Source: Roseateles sp. DAIF2 (lineage in GTDB: Bacteria > Pseudomonadota > Gammaproteobacteria > Burkholderiales > Burkholderiaceae_C). From it: DNA of 64,000 nt. Position numbers and translations under genes: made by a program. The DNA is taken from contig NZ_CP049919.1 of NCBI RefSeq assembly GCF_015624425.1, positions 806,001-870,000 of the forward strand, given 5' to 3'. This document shows, piece after piece, positions 51,744 through 59,707 of the stretch. The notes below the pieces were generated by a model. It searched no databases. It had not been told where the DNA came from and saw only the letters and a program-made list of their open reading frames with translations. Position 1 is the stretch's first letter. Every line of letters starts with the position of its first letter.

Positions 51744-52979
51744 ATGACGCAGCACCCCACAACTCAACCGAAGTCCATCCCTTCCACCCCCTCGCGCACC
51801 CGCCGTCTGTGGGCCGCCGGCACCGCGCTGACCGCGATCGCCGCGGTCTCGGCCGCGATCTTCGGCCTGCAGAGCGCCGGCGCCGACGCTCCGCCGCCCG
51901 CGGCCGCCGCCACGCCGGTCTCGGCCGCGGTGGTGCAGGCCGCCGAGGTCTCGACCTGGGACGAGTTCTCCGGCCGACTGGAGGCGGTGGAGCGCGTCGA
52001 GCTGCGCCCGCGCGTGGCCGGCACCGTGCACGCCGTGCATTTCCGCGAGGGCGCGCTGGTCAAGCAGGGCGAGCTGCTGATCACGATCGATCCCGCGCCC
52101 TTCGCGGCCGAGGCCGAGCGCGCCGAGGCCCAGGTGGCCGCGGCCCAGGCCCGCGCGGCCAACGCCAAGACGGAGCTGGCGCGCGCGCAGCGCCTGCTGG
52201 CCGAGCAGGCAATCGCGCAGCGCGAGTTCGACGAGCGCAGCAATGGCCTGCGCGAGGCCGAGGCCAATCTGCGCGCCGCCCAGGCCGGCCTGCAGGCCGC
52301 CAAGCTGAGCCTCAGTTACACCCAGGTGCGCGCGCCGGTCTCGGGCCGCGTCGGCAAGCTGGAGATCACGGTCGGCAACCAGGTCGCCGCCGGTCCCGGC
52401 GCGCCGCTGCTGACCACGCTGATGTCGGTCAGCCCGATCTATGCCAGCTTCGACGCCGACGAGCAGGTCATCGCCAGGGCGCTGGCCGAGCGCAGCAAGC
52501 TGGAGCGCATCCCGGTGCAGATGGGCACGATCACCCAGGACGGCACGCCGCTGGAGGGCCGCCTGCAGCTGATCGACAACCAGATCAATGCCAAGAGCGG
52601 CACGGTGCGGGTGCGCGCGGTGTTCGACAACAAGGACGGCAGCCTGATGCCGGGCCAGTTCGCCCGCGTGCGCATGGGCGCGTCGGCCAAGACTCAGGCC
52701 CTGCTGGTCAACGAGCGCGCGGTCGGCACCGACCAGAGCAAGCGCTTCGTGATGGTGGTAGGCGAGGGCAACAAGGCCGAGTACCGCGAGGTGCAGCTGG
52801 GCGCGCCGGTCGGCGGCCTGCGCATCGTTACCGCGGGCCTGAAGCCCAACGAGCGCATCGTCGTCAACGGCCTGCAGCGCGTGCGCCCCGGCGCCCTGCT
52901 GGAGCCCAAGCTGGTGGCGATGGATGCCAAGCCCGAGGTGCAGGCCGCCAAGGCCGCCGCGGCCGCCAAGAAAAGCTGA
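51744..52979 (+). CDS. RND efflux periplasmic adaptor (MexE-like)
   Basis: A 411-residue membrane-fusion protein. The start MTQHPTTQPKS follows TCGGAG; an upstream in-frame start is rejected. It has an N-terminal hydrophobic anchor (about 25-45), then VELRPRVAGTVHAVHFREGALVKQGELL (lipoyl half), a coiled coil from about 115 to 190, and LSYTQVRAPVSGRVGKLEITVGNQV (second lipoyl half). The barrel and membrane-proximal domains end LLEPKLVAMDAKPE. It bridges the pump and channel encoded next. There is no lipobox Cys, so anchoring is by the N-terminal helix. Confidence 0.94.
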   Translation: MTQHPTTQPKSIPSTPSRTRRLWAAGTALTAIAAVSAAIFGLQSAGADAPPPAAAATPVSAAVVQAAEVSTWDEFSGRLEAVERVELRPRVAGTVHAVHFREGALVKQGELLITIDPAPFAAEAERAEAQVAAAQARAANAKTELARAQRLLAEQAIAQREFDERSNGLREAEANLRAAQAGLQAAKLSLSYTQVRAPVSGRVGKLEITVGNQVAAGPGAPLLTTLMSVSPIYASFDADEQVIARALAERSKLERIPVQMGTITQDGTPLEGRLQLIDNQINAKSGTVRVRAVFDNKDGSLMPGQFARVRMGASAKTQALLVNERAVGTDQSKRFVMVVGEGNKAEYREVQLGAPVGGLRIVTAGLKPNERIVVNGLQRVRPGALLEPKLVAMDAKPEVQAAKAAAAAKKS

Positions 52980-53016
52980 TTAGAGAGACGGAACCCGACC
53001 CCGGAGTACCGCACTT

Positions 53017-56000
53017 ATGAACTTATCCAAATTCTTCATTGACCGCCCGATCTTCGCCGGCGTCATCTCCATCCTGATGGTGCTGGCCGGCCTGATCGCG
53101 GTGCGCGGCCTGCCGATCTCGGAATATCCCGAGGTCGTGCCGCCGCAGGTGGTGGTGCGCGCCAACTATCCCGGCGCCAACCCCAAGGTGATCGCCGAGA
53201 CCGTGGCCACGCCGCTGGAGGAAGCGATCAACGGCGTCGAGGGCATGCTCTACATGGGCAGCCAGGCGACGACCGACGGCCTGATGACCCTGACCGTCAC
53301 CTTCAAGCTGGGCACCGACCCAGACAAGGCCCAGCAGCTGGTGCAGAACCGCGTCAGCCAGGCCGAGCCACGCCTGCCCGAGGAGGTCAAGCGCCTGGGC
53401 GTCACGACGATCAAGAGCTCGCCCGACCTGACCATGGTCGTGCACCTCTTGTCGCCCAACGGCCGCTACGACATGACCTATCTGCGCAACTACGCGGTGC
53501 TCAATGTCAAGGACCGGCTGGCGCGCCTGCAGGGCGTCGGCGACGTGCAGCTGTTCGGCTCGGGCGACTACGCGATGCGCGTCTGGCTGGACCCGCAAAA
53601 GGTGGCGCAGCATGGCCTGTCGGCCAGCGATGTGGTGGCCGCGATCCGCAGCCAGAACATCCAGGCCGCGGCCGGCGTGGTCGGCGCCTCGCCGGGCCTG
53701 CAGGGCATCGACCTGCAGCTCTCGGTGAACGCCCAGGGCCGTCTGCAGAGCGAGGAGGAGTTCGGCGACATCATCGTCAAGACCGAAAACGGCGGCGCGG
53801 TGACGCGCCTGCGCGACCTCGGCCGCCTGGAGCTGGGCGCCTCCGGCTACGCGCTGCGCTCGCTGCTGGACAACAAGGACGCCGTGGCGGTGCCGATCTT
53901 CGCAGCACCGGGCTCCAATGCGATCGAGATCTCCAACCAGGTGCGCGCCACCATGGCCGAGATCAAGCAGTTCATGCCCGAGGGCGTGGACTACTCGATC
54001 GTCTACGACCCGACGGAGTTCGTGCGCGCCTCGATCGAATCGGTGGTGCACACCCTGCTGGAGGCCGTGGCCCTGGTGGTGCTGGTCGTGATCCTGTTCC
54101 TGCAGACCTGGCGCGCCTCGATCATCCCGCTGCTGGCCGTGCCGGTGTCGGTGGTCGGCACCTTTGCGGTGATGCATGTGTTCGGCTTCTCGATCAATGC
54201 GCTGTCGCTGTTCGGCCTGGTGCTGGCGATCGGCATCGTGGTGGACGACGCGATCGTCGTGGTCGAGAACGTCGAGCGCAATATCGAGGCCGGCCTGTCG
54301 CCGCGCGACGCCACCTACCGCGCGATGCGCGAGGTGAGCGGCCCCATCATCGCGATCGCGCTGGTGCTGGTCGCGGTGTTCGTGCCGCTGGCCTTCATCA
54401 CCGGCCTGACCGGCCAGTTCTACCGCCAGTTCGCGCTGACCATTGCGATCTCGACCGTGATCTCGGCGATCAACTCGCTGACCCTGTCGCCCGCGCTGGC
54501 CGCGATGCTGCTGAAGGGCCATGACGCACCCAAGGACGCGCTGACCCGCGGCATGGACAAGGTGTTCGGCCGCTTCTTCGCCGGCTTCAATCGCGTCTTC
54601 AAGCGCGGCTCGGAATCCTATGGCAATGGCGTGCAGCGCGCGATCCGCCGCAAGACCCCTTCGCTGCTGATCTATGCCGGCCTGATCGTGCTGACCCTGG
54701 GCCTGTTCAAGGCGGTACCCGGCGGCTTCGTGCCGGCGCAGGACAAGCAGTACCTGATCGGCTTCGCGCAGCTGCCCGATGGCGCCACGCTGGACCGCAC
54801 CGAGGACGTGATCCGCCGCATGAACGACATCACCCTGAAGACCCCCGGCGTCGAGCATGCCGTGGCCTTCCCGGGCCTGTCGATCAACGGCTTCACCAAC
54901 AGCTCCAACTCGGGCATCGTGTTCGCGACCCTGAAGCCCTTCGACGAGCGCAAGGGCAAGGGCCTGTCGGCCGGCGAGATCGCGGGCAGCCTGAATGCGC
55001 AGTACGGCCAGATCCAGGATGCCTTCGTCGTGATCTTCCCGCCCCCGCCGGTGCAGGGCCTGGGCACGACCGGCGGCTTCAAGCTGCAGCTGGAGGACCG
55101 CGGCGGCCTGGGCTACGAGGCGCTGGACCAGGCGGTCAAGGCCTTCATGGCCAAGGCCTACCAGACGCCGGAGCTGACCGGCATGTTCACCAGCTACCAG
55201 GTCAATGTGCCGCAGCTCTACGCCGACATCGACCGCACCAAGGCGCGCCAGCTGGGCGTCGCGGTGACGGACGTGTTCGACACCATGCAGATCTACCTGG
55301 GCAGCCTGTATGTGAATGACTTCAACAAGTTCGGCCGCACCTACAGCGTGCGGGTGCAGGCGGATGCGCAGTACCGCGCGCGCGCCGAGGACGTGGGCCA
55401 GCTGAAGGTGCGCTCGGCCTCGGGCGAGATGGTGCCGCTGTCCGCGCTGATGAAGATCGAGCATTCGGTCGGCCCGGAGCGTGCGATGCGCTACAACGGC
55501 TTCCTGTCTGCCGACATCAACGGCGGCCCGGCACCGGGCTTCAGCTCGGGCCAGGCGCAGGACGCGATCAAGCGCATCGCCGCCGAGACCCTGCCGCCCG
55601 GCATCAGCTATGAGTGGACCGAGCTGACCTATCAGGAGATCCTGGCCGGCAACTCCGCCATGTGGATCTTCCCGCTGGCCATCCTGCTGGTGTTCCTGGT
55701 GCTGGCCGCGCAGTACGAGAGCCTGACCCTGCCGCTGGCGATCCTGCTGATCGTGCCGATGGGCCTGCTGTCCGCGATGACCGGCGTCTGGCTCTCGGGC
55801 GGGGACAACAACGTCTTCACCCAGATCGGCCTGATGGTGCTGGTGGGCCTCTCCGCGAAGAACGCGATCCTGATCGTCGAGTTCGCCCGCGAGCTGGAAT
55901 TCGCCGGACGCACGCCGCTGGAGGCCGCGATCGAGGCCGCCCGCCTGCGCCTGCGCCCGATCCTGATGACCTCGATGGCCTTCATCATGGGCGTGCTGCC

Positions 56001-56277
56001 CCTGGTGCTGGCCAGCGGCGCTGGCGCCGAGATGCGCTCGGCGATGGGTGTCGCGGTGTTCGCCGGGATGATCGGCGTGACGGCCTTCGGCCTGTTCCTG
56101 ACCCCGGTGTTCTATGTGCTGCTGCGCGCGATGACCGGCAACCGGCCGCTGAAGCTGCATGGCGAGGCCGACCCGCACCTCGAGGCCTTCGCCGGCACCG
56201 AGGAAATGCACGCCAAGCTGCACGGCGGCGGCGATGCCCGCCCCCTGCCCGCGGCCCCGCGCCACGGCCATGAATGA
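53017..56277 (+). CDS. RND multidrug efflux pump (MexF/AcrB-like)
   Basis: A 1086-residue inner-membrane proton antiporter of the HAE1 family. It starts MNLSKFFIDRPIFAGVISIL, with the pore-domain NYPGANPKVIAETVATPLEEAINGVEGM. The proton-relay pair is Asp410-Asp411 in GIVVDDAIVVVENVER, and the relay Lys948 is in GLSAKNAILIVEFA. A second half repeats the fold. About twelve membrane segments are expected. The C-terminus is about 35 residues longer than typical (HGEADPHLEAFAGTEE onward). It acts with the adaptor and channel flanking it. Confidence 0.97.
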   Translation: MNLSKFFIDRPIFAGVISILMVLAGLIAVRGLPISEYPEVVPPQVVVRANYPGANPKVIAETVATPLEEAINGVEGMLYMGSQATTDGLMTLTVTFKLGTDPDKAQQLVQNRVSQAEPRLPEEVKRLGVTTIKSSPDLTMVVHLLSPNGRYDMTYLRNYAVLNVKDRLARLQGVGDVQLFGSGDYAMRVWLDPQKVAQHGLSASDVVAAIRSQNIQAAAGVVGASPGLQGIDLQLSVNAQGRLQSEEEFGDIIVKTENGGAVTRLRDLGRLELGASGYALRSLLDNKDAVAVPIFAAPGSNAIEISNQVRATMAEIKQFMPEGVDYSIVYDPTEFVRASIESVVHTLLEAVALVVLVVILFLQTWRASIIPLLAVPVSVVGTFAVMHVFGFSINALSLFGLVLAIGIVVDDAIVVVENVERNIEAGLSPRDATYRAMREVSGPIIAIALVLVAVFVPLAFITGLTGQFYRQFALTIAISTVISAINSLTLSPALAAMLLKGHDAPKDALTRGMDKVFGRFFAGFNRVFKRGSESYGNGVQRAIRRKTPSLLIYAGLIVLTLGLFKAVPGGFVPAQDKQYLIGFAQLPDGATLDRTEDVIRRMNDITLKTPGVEHAVAFPGLSINGFTNSSNSGIVFATLKPFDERKGKGLSAGEIAGSLNAQYGQIQDAFVVIFPPPPVQGLGTTGGFKLQLEDRGGLGYEALDQAVKAFMAKAYQTPELTGMFTSYQVNVPQLYADIDRTKARQLGVAVTDVFDTMQIYLGSLYVNDFNKFGRTYSVRVQADAQYRARAEDVGQLKVRSASGEMVPLSALMKIEHSVGPERAMRYNGFLSADINGGPAPGFSSGQAQDAIKRIAAETLPPGISYEWTELTYQEILAGNSAMWIFPLAILLVFLVLAAQYESLTLPLAILLIVPMGLLSAMTGVWLSGGDNNVFTQIGLMVLVGLSAKNAILIVEFARELEFAGRTPLEAAIEAARLRLRPILMTSMAFIMGVLPLVLASGAGAEMRSAMGVAVFAGMIGVTAFGLFLTPVFYVLLRAMTGNRPLKLHGEADPHLEAFAGTEEMHAKLHGGGDARPLPAAPRHGHE

Positions 56278-56293
56278 GAAGAAGGAGAACGAG

Positions 56294-57676
56294 ATGTCCT
56301 TCCTGACGAAGACCAGACTGCTGACCCCCTTGCTCGCCGCGCTGGTGCTGGCCGGCTGCGCCAATGTGCCGGTGGCCGAGCCCCATGCGCTGCCGGCCAC
56401 GCCGGCGGCTTTTAAAAAGCACCAGGCCCTGCCGGGCGCCGCCACCCAGGCCCAGCTCGAGTGGTGGAAGACCTTCGCCGACCCGCAGCTCGACGCGCTG
56501 ACCGCGCAGGCGCTGGCCCACAACACCAGCCTGCAGGCCGCCACGGCCCGGCTGGCCCAGGCCCGCGCGCTGCTGAAGAACGCCGACGCGAACCGCCTGC
56601 CGCAGCTCGGCGCCCAGGGCGGGGCGGCCCGCCAGGGTGGCGATGCCGCGCAGCAGCGCGGCAGCAGCTACAACGTTGGCCTGGCGGCCTCCTATGAGCT
56701 GGACCTGGTCGGCCGGCTGTCCCAGGCCAGCCGCGCCGCGCGCCTGGACGCGCAGGCGGCCGAGTCGCTGCTGGCCGGAGCGCGCCTCCTGGTGCAGGCC
56801 GATGTTGCGCAGACCTATTTCGCGCTGCGCGCGCTAGATGCCGAGCGCGCCCTGGTGCGCGAGACCGTGGCCGCCTACCGCGACACCCTGAAGCTGACCG
56901 AGCGCCGCCATGCGGCCGGCGACATCGCCGAGCTGGATGTCGCGCGGGTGCGCACCGAGGTCGCCTCGACCGAGGCGCAGGCGCTGGCGCTGGACCGCCG
57001 CCGCAGCGAGCTGGAGACCGCGCTGGCGGTGCTGGTCGGCGAGCTGCCGGCCAGCCTGGCGGTGGCCGAGGGCCAATGGACCGAGACCCTGCCGCTGGTG
57101 CCGGCCGGCCTGCCCAGCAGCATGCTGGCGCGCCGCCCCGACATCGCCGCCGCGCAGGCCGGCTATCAGGCCGCGCAGCAGCGCCTGGGTGTCGCGCAGA
57201 AGGCCTGGTTCCCGACCCTGAACCTGACCGCGACCGCCGGTGGCGTCTCGCCGGAGCTGTCGGACCTGTTCAAGAGTTCGGCCGGGCTGTGGGGCGTCAA
57301 CGCGCTCTTGAGCCTGCCGCTGTTCGACGGCGGCCGGCGCGAGGCCGGCGTGCAGAACGCCGCGGCCCAGGCCGACGAGGCCGCGGCGCGCTACCGCGAG
57401 CAGGTGCTCCTGGCCTTCAAGGACGTCGAGGACCAGCTCTCGGGCCTCGCCCTGCTGGCCGCGCAGCGCGAGGTGCAGGCCCAGGCCGTGGCCTCGGCGC
57501 AGCGCGCGCTGCAGCTGTCGGACTCGCGCTACCGCAACGGCCTGGTCAGCCAGCTGGAGCTGCTGGACGCGCGCCGCAGCGAGCTGGCGAACCGCCGCCA
57601 GGCCCTGCAGGTGCGGGCCGCGCAGTACCAGTCGACCATTGCCCTGATCAAGGCGCTAGGCGGCGGCTGGGGTTGA
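56294..57676 (+). CDS. RND outer-membrane channel lipoprotein (NodT/OprM family)
   Basis: A 460-residue TolC-like channel. The start MSFLTKTRLL is chosen because AAGGAG lies seven bases upstream; a start 24 bases earlier would overlap the pump. A lipoprotein signal with lipobox LAGC places the lipidated Cys near residue 23. Two outer-membrane-efflux repeats follow (DPQLDALTAQALAHNTSLQAA and LVGELPASLAVAEGQ...LARRPDIAAAQAGYQAAQ...ATAGGVSPELSDLFKSS). It completes a three-gene pump and probably also works only with this operon. Confidence 0.96.
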   Translation: MSFLTKTRLLTPLLAALVLAGCANVPVAEPHALPATPAAFKKHQALPGAATQAQLEWWKTFADPQLDALTAQALAHNTSLQAATARLAQARALLKNADANRLPQLGAQGGAARQGGDAAQQRGSSYNVGLAASYELDLVGRLSQASRAARLDAQAAESLLAGARLLVQADVAQTYFALRALDAERALVRETVAAYRDTLKLTERRHAAGDIAELDVARVRTEVASTEAQALALDRRRSELETALAVLVGELPASLAVAEGQWTETLPLVPAGLPSSMLARRPDIAAAQAGYQAAQQRLGVAQKAWFPTLNLTATAGGVSPELSDLFKSSAGLWGVNALLSLPLFDGGRREAGVQNAAAQADEAAARYREQVLLAFKDVEDQLSGLALLAAQREVQAQAVASAQRALQLSDSRYRNGLVSQLELLDARRSELANRRQALQVRAAQYQSTIALIKALGGGWG

Positions 57677-57683
57677 CAGAAGA

Positions 57684-57714
57684 CCTGCCGTGGCGGCTCA
57701 ACCGTCACGGCAGG
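57684..57714. terminator. Bidirectional hairpin between convergent genes
   Basis: CCTGCCGTG and CACGGCAGG form a 9-bp perfect stem with a 13-base loop. It overlaps the last codons of the minus-strand gene. AATTTC follows on the plus strand. The weak T-run makes it a moderate terminator candidate. Confidence 0.4.
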
Positions 57715-58643
57715 AATTTCTGATAGTCGCCCGCGCGCAGCGCGGCGGCCATCTCCTGGGCCAGGGCCTCGACCTGCTTCCGGGTCTCGGCGTCGCGCGA
57801 GTTGCCGATGCGCCAGAGTTCGACGAAGTCTTTTGCGCAGCGACCGCGCGTACAGGCCTCTAGCAGGCGGATGTCCTGCTCGGGCGCGTGAGACGGGCTG
57901 GTGGCGAGTTCCTGGGCCAGGCTGAATGCCGCATAGAAGCGGTGGCGGGACTGGCTCTCTCGTATCGCCTCCCCGTTCCAGTACGGACGAACGGGCATGA
58001 AGAGATGCAAATGGCCTTGCTGCGCCAACAGCTGAGCATGCTGCCGCGCCTTGAGCGGATCGAAGTAGTCCGGAACCTGACCGATCGCTCGCTGTAGCGC
58101 CAGCCCATGGACATCGTCGGCCAGAGGTTGGTCGATGTCATGATGCTGGAAGAAGGGCTCGCAGCGCCTGTTGATGGTGTCCAGTGCTTGGAGCCGCAGG
58201 GCATGATTCGGCTGCTTGTCAGCGCCGATCATGGGGTCCCGGTCGGGAGCGACCAGTCTGCCGGCATTGGCCTGCCCATAGGCCCGCCTGCAAGCCTGGG
58301 TAATGGCTAGCGCTGCAGCGAAAGAGCCGGCTTCTCGGGCTTCGCGCAAACGTAGGGCCTGCACATAAGGCTGCTCGCCGCTGAAGCCAGAGGTCCAGTC
58401 GCCTTGTGCTGCCGGACCTGAAGCCGATGCGACTGGCTGGTATGCGGCGGAGGGCCCAGCCGATATGGCTGAACCGCGCGATCCCTGGCCTGCCTGATCG
58501 GAGTTGCGAGCGGCAACGGCGGTCTGCTTTGGCGTTTGCTCTGCTTCAGCGTGGCTGGAGCGCCCTGTTGCCTGCCAGACAAGCCATGCCAGCCCCGATG
58601 CGCAGATCAAGGCTCCGAACATCAAGGAGCTGTTTTTGATCAT
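57705..58643 (-). CDS. Hypothetical anchored exported protein
   Basis: A 312-residue protein with a short N-terminus and one membrane segment (about residues 7-25, LMFGALICASGLAWLVWQATG). A Ser/Ala/Gln-rich linker of about 60 residues and a mostly helical, Cys-containing periplasmic region follow (RRAYGQANAGRL, NRRCEPFFQHHDIDQPLAD, ACTRGRCAKDFVELWRIG). Its start overlaps the stop of the upstream gene as ATGA. I do not recognise a family. It is less GC-biased than nearby genes, so it may have been acquired. Confidence 0.65.
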   Translation of the reverse strand: MIKNSSLMFGALICASGLAWLVWQATGRSSHAEAEQTPKQTAVAARNSDQAGQGSRGSAISAGPSAAYQPVASASGPAAQGDWTSGFSGEQPYVQALRLREAREAGSFAAALAITQACRRAYGQANAGRLVAPDRDPMIGADKQPNHALRLQALDTINRRCEPFFQHHDIDQPLADDVHGLALQRAIGQVPDYFDPLKARQHAQLLAQQGHLHLFMPVRPYWNGEAIRESQSRHRFYAAFSLAQELATSPSHAPEQDIRLLEACTRGRCAKDFVELWRIGNSRDAETRKQVEALAQEMAAALRAGDYQKFLP

Positions 58644-59395
58644 GCACAGGGGCCGCCGGCCTTCGCCTGGCTAGGGTCTGAGAGCTTGACGGTGCGTGCA
58701 TCCGCATTGATATCGGTAATCCAAAAGGTGTAGGTGCCTCCGACGTTGTAGCGAACGTCAACGCGGCTCCCTACAGCGATGGTGTGAAGTCCACCGCCAT
58801 AGGCCACCAGCACGGCGTCCTGTGCGACAAAGTAGCCGACCGCTTTGTCTTGATCGACGGTCGCGTTGTTAGTCGGTGCCACTGTGGCGCAGCGCGGAAG
58901 CTTGGGGCTTACAGCGTCCCTGATCTCTTCCTTCCAGCCGCCCAGCAAGTTGGCTGCGCGTTCGACAGTCGCGGCCAAGCTCGTCAAGAAGCGCTCACAG
59001 TCGCGCCCAATGCAGACGGTGTAGTTGTTGCGGGCCAAGTGGCCATAAATTTCGACTCGCGCAAGAGCATTGGTGTGGAAGTTCAGGAACTCTCGGTCCA
59101 GAAAGCTCTCAATGTCCTCCTGCGGAAGACATGGATCCCATGATGCCGTGCTTTCTTTTGAGGTGCTTTCGTTCGCTGCAGTACTGGGGCGTGTGGCTGT
59201 CGCGCCAGGGTCGCAGACGGCAAGTGGCCGTGAGTTCAAAGTCTGCCGTTGCAGCGACTTCGCAGGAGCAGATGCGGCGGCGGCACCCACCGTGGGCAGA
59301 CGCTGTTCGGCGTGGATGGAGGGCGTGAGCAGTAGCAGCGTGCTGCAGATGGCGGGCAGCATGAAATGCCGTGCGCGGTGGAACAAGCTTGACAT
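58640..59395 (-). CDS. Hypothetical secreted Cys-rich protein
   Basis: A 251-residue protein with a signal peptide (MSSLFHRARHFMLPAICS to about residue 29, cut near IHAEQ). The mature part has six cysteines: VCDPG, WDPC, TVCIGRDC, LPRC and the C-terminal GPCA. A central helical part (FLDREFLNFHTNALARVEIYG) precedes a beta-rich C-terminus that resembles the C-terminal general-secretion/pilus GspC/PilP-like pattern only loosely. GGGAGG lies six bases before the start. It is translationally coupled to the anchored protein downstream, suggesting a joint envelope role, but the function is unknown. Confidence 0.68.
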   Translation of the reverse strand: MSSLFHRARHFMLPAICSTLLLLTPSIHAEQRLPTVGAAAASAPAKSLQRQTLNSRPLAVCDPGATATRPSTAANESTSKESTASWDPCLPQEDIESFLDREFLNFHTNALARVEIYGHLARNNYTVCIGRDCERFLTSLAATVERAANLLGGWKEEIRDAVSPKLPRCATVAPTNNATVDQDKAVGYFVAQDAVLVAYGGGLHTIAVGSRVDVRYNVGGTYTFWITDINADARTVKLSDPSQAKAGGPCA

Positions 59396-59707
59396 TGGGA
59401 ACCTCCCCGGTTCTTTGTGTGAATTGGAGGCAAGAGCCTATGAGTCACGAAGAGCCAAGAGCAAGGAGGTTTTCGGACGATTGATCGTTCAAAAGCTCAT
59501 GTCACTGCATGCGGTCGGTGTGCTAGCTGCTGCTTCGCGAATGTCCGCGATGCGGTGAAAGTCCAACGGACCGACCGTTGGCTTGATCGAAGCAAAGCCT
59601 GTGTTTGATGGCGCGACAGGTAGGTGCAGGCAGCCAGCGATCCATCCGGGCTAGACTGGCGCGCCGCATCGCCCACCGCATGCGGCCGCCGTTTTCCAGC
59701 GCCTTCC
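59396..59707. other. Divergent intergenic region upstream of the helicase
   Basis: These 312 bases between the secreted-protein gene and the helicase hold no convincing gene. The ribosome-binding site of the minus gene (GGGAGG on the minus strand, 59402-59407 on plus) is clear. The sequence is visibly richer in A and T than the flanking genes. No good sigma-70 pair or repeat was found. Confidence 0.4.

Noticed and set aside
53023..56544. A 1173-residue antisense open frame over the RND pump
   Set aside because: His/Gln/Arg-rich shadow of a clear RND coding sequence.
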